Made by a program: the position numbers and the translations under genes. A DNA stretch of 64,000 nucleotides from Ephemerocybe angulata (lineage: Eukaryota; Basidiomycota; Agaricomycetes; Agaricales; Psathyrellaceae). The notes beneath the pieces are model-generated. The model searched no databases, was not told the origin of the DNA, and worked only from the letters and a program-made list of their open reading frames with translations. Position 1 is the first letter of the stretch. The number at the start of each line of letters is the position of its first letter. Shown here one piece after another: positions 61,696 to 64,000 of this stretch. The stretch covers positions 62,001 to 126,000 of the forward strand of contig JAACJK010000123.1 in assembly GCA_013368325.1 (NCBI GenBank). Direction: 5' to 3'.

Positions 61696-64000
61696 ATGTC
61701 AGGGAGCGATCATGGGAGTCTCGAGGCCACCCTAGCCTTGTCGGACATCATGCACACAATGTCGCCTTCGCCTGTGCCGAGTACGCAGGAAGGGAAGCTG
61801 ACAGGAATAGGAACCTTAGGTGCGAACATAGCCTCCAAGTTTCCGTTTTTCCTGGTACTGACGAGTACCTCACCTACGCTATGAATTATTAGATGGCATG
61901 GGGTATGGTGAGGATCCGGACTCGCTCGGGTTACTCGACATGGACTCGGACGCTGTGACGCCGAAGGCCGCTGCTGGGCAAGGTCTACCGCTGGAAGACA
62001 CCGGTCGATACGCCTCCCCGGAACCCGTGACGGAGGAAGTCACAGCGCACTTTCGGGACCGCCTCGTCAAAATGGGATTATCGGTGGACGGGACGAAGAA
62101 GACGGTTGAAGGACTGCATCTGAGTTCGCGAGAGGAAGAGTTGCTCGATATGGTTAGTAGTAGCCAATTCATTCATATCCATCCTATCGACCGCAAAACA
62201 AACCCACATCGCTCTTCCGTCACCATTCATTCTGTTCATCTCCCTTACTTATGACTGTTTCTGCATGCATTATAGGTGTTGACGTTGACACGAGCGCCAA
62301 TTGTGTCCTCGACACAGCTCGTCACGCAAGCGGAGCTGATCGCGAGTTTGCAAGTGCAGCGAGAACATATGTTCCAGGAGATCGAGGAAGAGCGAGCAAT
62401 ATGGGACGCTGAGAGGGCTGGATGGGAGCGAATGGCCGAGGCGCTGATTTCCCAGAGAAATAAGTCTGCTCCGAGTGAGGTGAGTACTAGGCGCTCGTTG
62501 GTTGATGCGCAGTACATACGTTTCGGAACTATTGCTGATATGCGAATTGAACGGTGACAGGAGATGGAGCGCAAATCTCTGCTGCACGACGCAGAGACGA
62601 GAATCCTCAAGGAACGCGTAAGTAACAGTCTACACACCATGGTGAACCGATGCTGATAGGTTTGCTTAGCTCCAACAAGCGCAAGAGCGCAGCAACGCCA
62701 TCGAAGCCGAAGTCGCCAGATTGCGTCCTATCCTGTTTATGGTGCCCCCCGTGTCTTCACACTCAAGTAAGTCTATCCCCACTCCACTATACCCGCACCC
62801 CATCTGACTCCAGCCAAAGGAAAGAAGAGAAAACACTCGAATCATGGCATTGAGGGCGAAGAACCCGAAGGAAGTAGCGCACAACCGCCTCCAAGTCAAC
62901 CACCCCAGAGTCAACCTCAACCTCAACCCTCTCGCACCGTCATAACCGAAAGAGCATTATCCGCCGCGTCAACAGCCCAGAAAGCCACCGCCAACCCCCC
63001 ACCTGCCTTCCCAAACCCCTACGCCTCGACCTCCACCTACACCGCACTCTATCCGGGTCCCACATCATACAACTATTACCCCGGGGGCCAGGCCTCCACA
63101 TCCTCCACATCATCATCAAGTACTATACAACGACCGAAGAATACCAATCCCTATCTACAATACGCCTTCCCCACCCGCATCAACAACGCAAACGCCGTAG
63201 CCTCCTCCTCCTCGACCCCAATTGCAGGTCCTTCCCAGCCGAACGCCGGCAACCGCTCCTCTATCACCAACAACAAAGTAACCGTTCCGAATGGTAGTAG
63301 TAACAAAGACGGCAAAGAGAAACGGAAGGCGGTCGCCTCCCACCCCCTCTCCTCCGACGCACGCACAGAGCATCTCCTCCTCGCCGCGCGCAAAGTGGGC
63401 CGGCAGCGCGCCTTCGCGGGCCTCTCCCGCCCCCTTGCGAAAGAGAGAGAGAAACTCGTTGTGGAGCGGGACGCGAATAGGGCTGCAAGGGCGGGGGAGA
63501 GGGCGGAGAGGGAGAGGTTGGAGAGGGTGAGGAGTGGGACGGGTGGGGGGTATTATCGGAGTGGGGGTAATAGTAATATTAACGGGGCGGGGAAGGAGAA
63601 GGCGGTGGAGGGCGGGGGTGCGGCTACGACTACGAAGGAGACGAAGGAGAGGAAGGGCAGCGGGGGCGGGGGAGAGGGTGAACGTGAGCGACATACGACA
63701 CAGAAAGCTACGCAGAAACAGTCTACTTTCGTGTACGTCAAAACACCCGGGCACTCGAATGCGGCTCCTGGGACGACGACGGGGATGGCGAAGAGCAGGA
63801 TTATAGCGAATGCGGCGGAGGTGAGGGCGCAGGATGATCGTGTGTTGGCGGAGAGGGCGCAGGCGCAGGTGGAGCGGGAGAGGGAGCAGGCGGCATCAAG
63901 GCAGAGGAGTGGGCAAAGGGAACGCACGCCGAGAACCGCCAGTCAGCAGGCGCAGCAGTCGCAGTCATCACAGCGTGGCGCCTTGAATTCAAGTTCAGTG
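61696..64000 (+). CDS. Unknown coiled-coil, low-complexity protein, 3' end beyond the window
   Basis: I do not recognise this protein. Six exons join in frame to at least 643 residues and the last is still open at the window edge: 61696-61819, 61893-62152, 62276-62479, 62561-62617, 62670-62766, 62814-64000. After an unstructured start (MSGSDHGSLEATLALSDIM) come RDRLVKMGLSVDGTKKTVEG and a heptad-like coiled coil across exons 3-5 (LVTQAELIASLQVQREHMFQ, then EMERKSLLHDAETRILKER, then LQQAQERSNAIEAEVARLRP). Exon 6 starts with a basic GKKRKH signal, then long Gln/Pro/Ser/Tyr-rich text, an ARKVGRQRAFAGLSRPLAKE segment and charged Glu/Arg/Ala repeats. Splice phases are consistent. Composition suggests a nuclear scaffold or regulatory protein; that is inference. 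Confidence 0.75.

Overview
The window is nuclear DNA from a filamentous basidiomycete, most likely a mushroom-forming Agaricomycete. Genes are split by many short GT..AG introns (mostly 50-90 bases), genes lie on both strands with no operons, and the families present fit that group: an F-box protein with a coiled-coil lead-in, an aryl-alcohol-oxidase-like GMC enzyme, M35 deuterolysins, a CnxE fusion protein. I rebuilt the exon structures by hand; for all recognised multi-exon genes the reading frame closes exactly across every junction, but none is confirmed by transcripts.

Layout. 0-0.44 kb: edge of an unknown acidic protein gene (minus). 0.44-5.0 kb: no supported gene, old degenerate repeats. 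5.0-7.4 kb: molybdenum-cofactor protein CnxE (+). 7.4-9.3 kb: tandem duplication of an unknown small gene, second copy broken. 9.7-11.6 kb: single-exon F-box protein (+). 12.0-14.3 kb: secreted GMC oxidoreductase (+). 14.3-17.7 kb: gene-poor, with a recent 337-base tandem repeat. 17.7-24 kb: dense housekeeping cluster: mitochondrial ribosomal protein uL13m (+), exosome subunit Rrp43 (-), aspartate-semialdehyde dehydrogenase (-), ER membrane complex subunit EMC6 (+). 25.8-26.7 kb: small DUF6593-like protein with a 7-base exon (+), set among tetranucleotide repeats. 29.0-31.9 kb: TTC27/Emw1 TPR protein (-). 34.1-35.3 kb: unknown charged, probably nuclear protein (+). 35.7-40.6 kb: Smc5 in 23 exons (-).

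42.3-55.5 kb is the most unusual part: a secreted M35 deuterolysin facing an arrestin-like gene occurs twice, in mirror image, around a divergent pair of housekeeping genes (NOL11/Utp8-like, minus; Mediator kinase SSN3/CDK8, plus). 55.5-61.7 kb is a gene desert with a short direct repeat, and 61.7-64.0 kb is the start of an unknown coiled-coil, low-complexity protein running off the window.

The housekeeping genes serve separate processes (Moco synthesis, RNA decay, ribosome biogenesis, mitochondrial translation, amino-acid synthesis, chromosome maintenance, transcription) and do not form one pathway. The accessory genes (GMC enzyme, two deuterolysins, two arrestin-like proteins) suggest nutrient acquisition and its control. 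The best candidate for something new is the mirrored protease/arrestin block.
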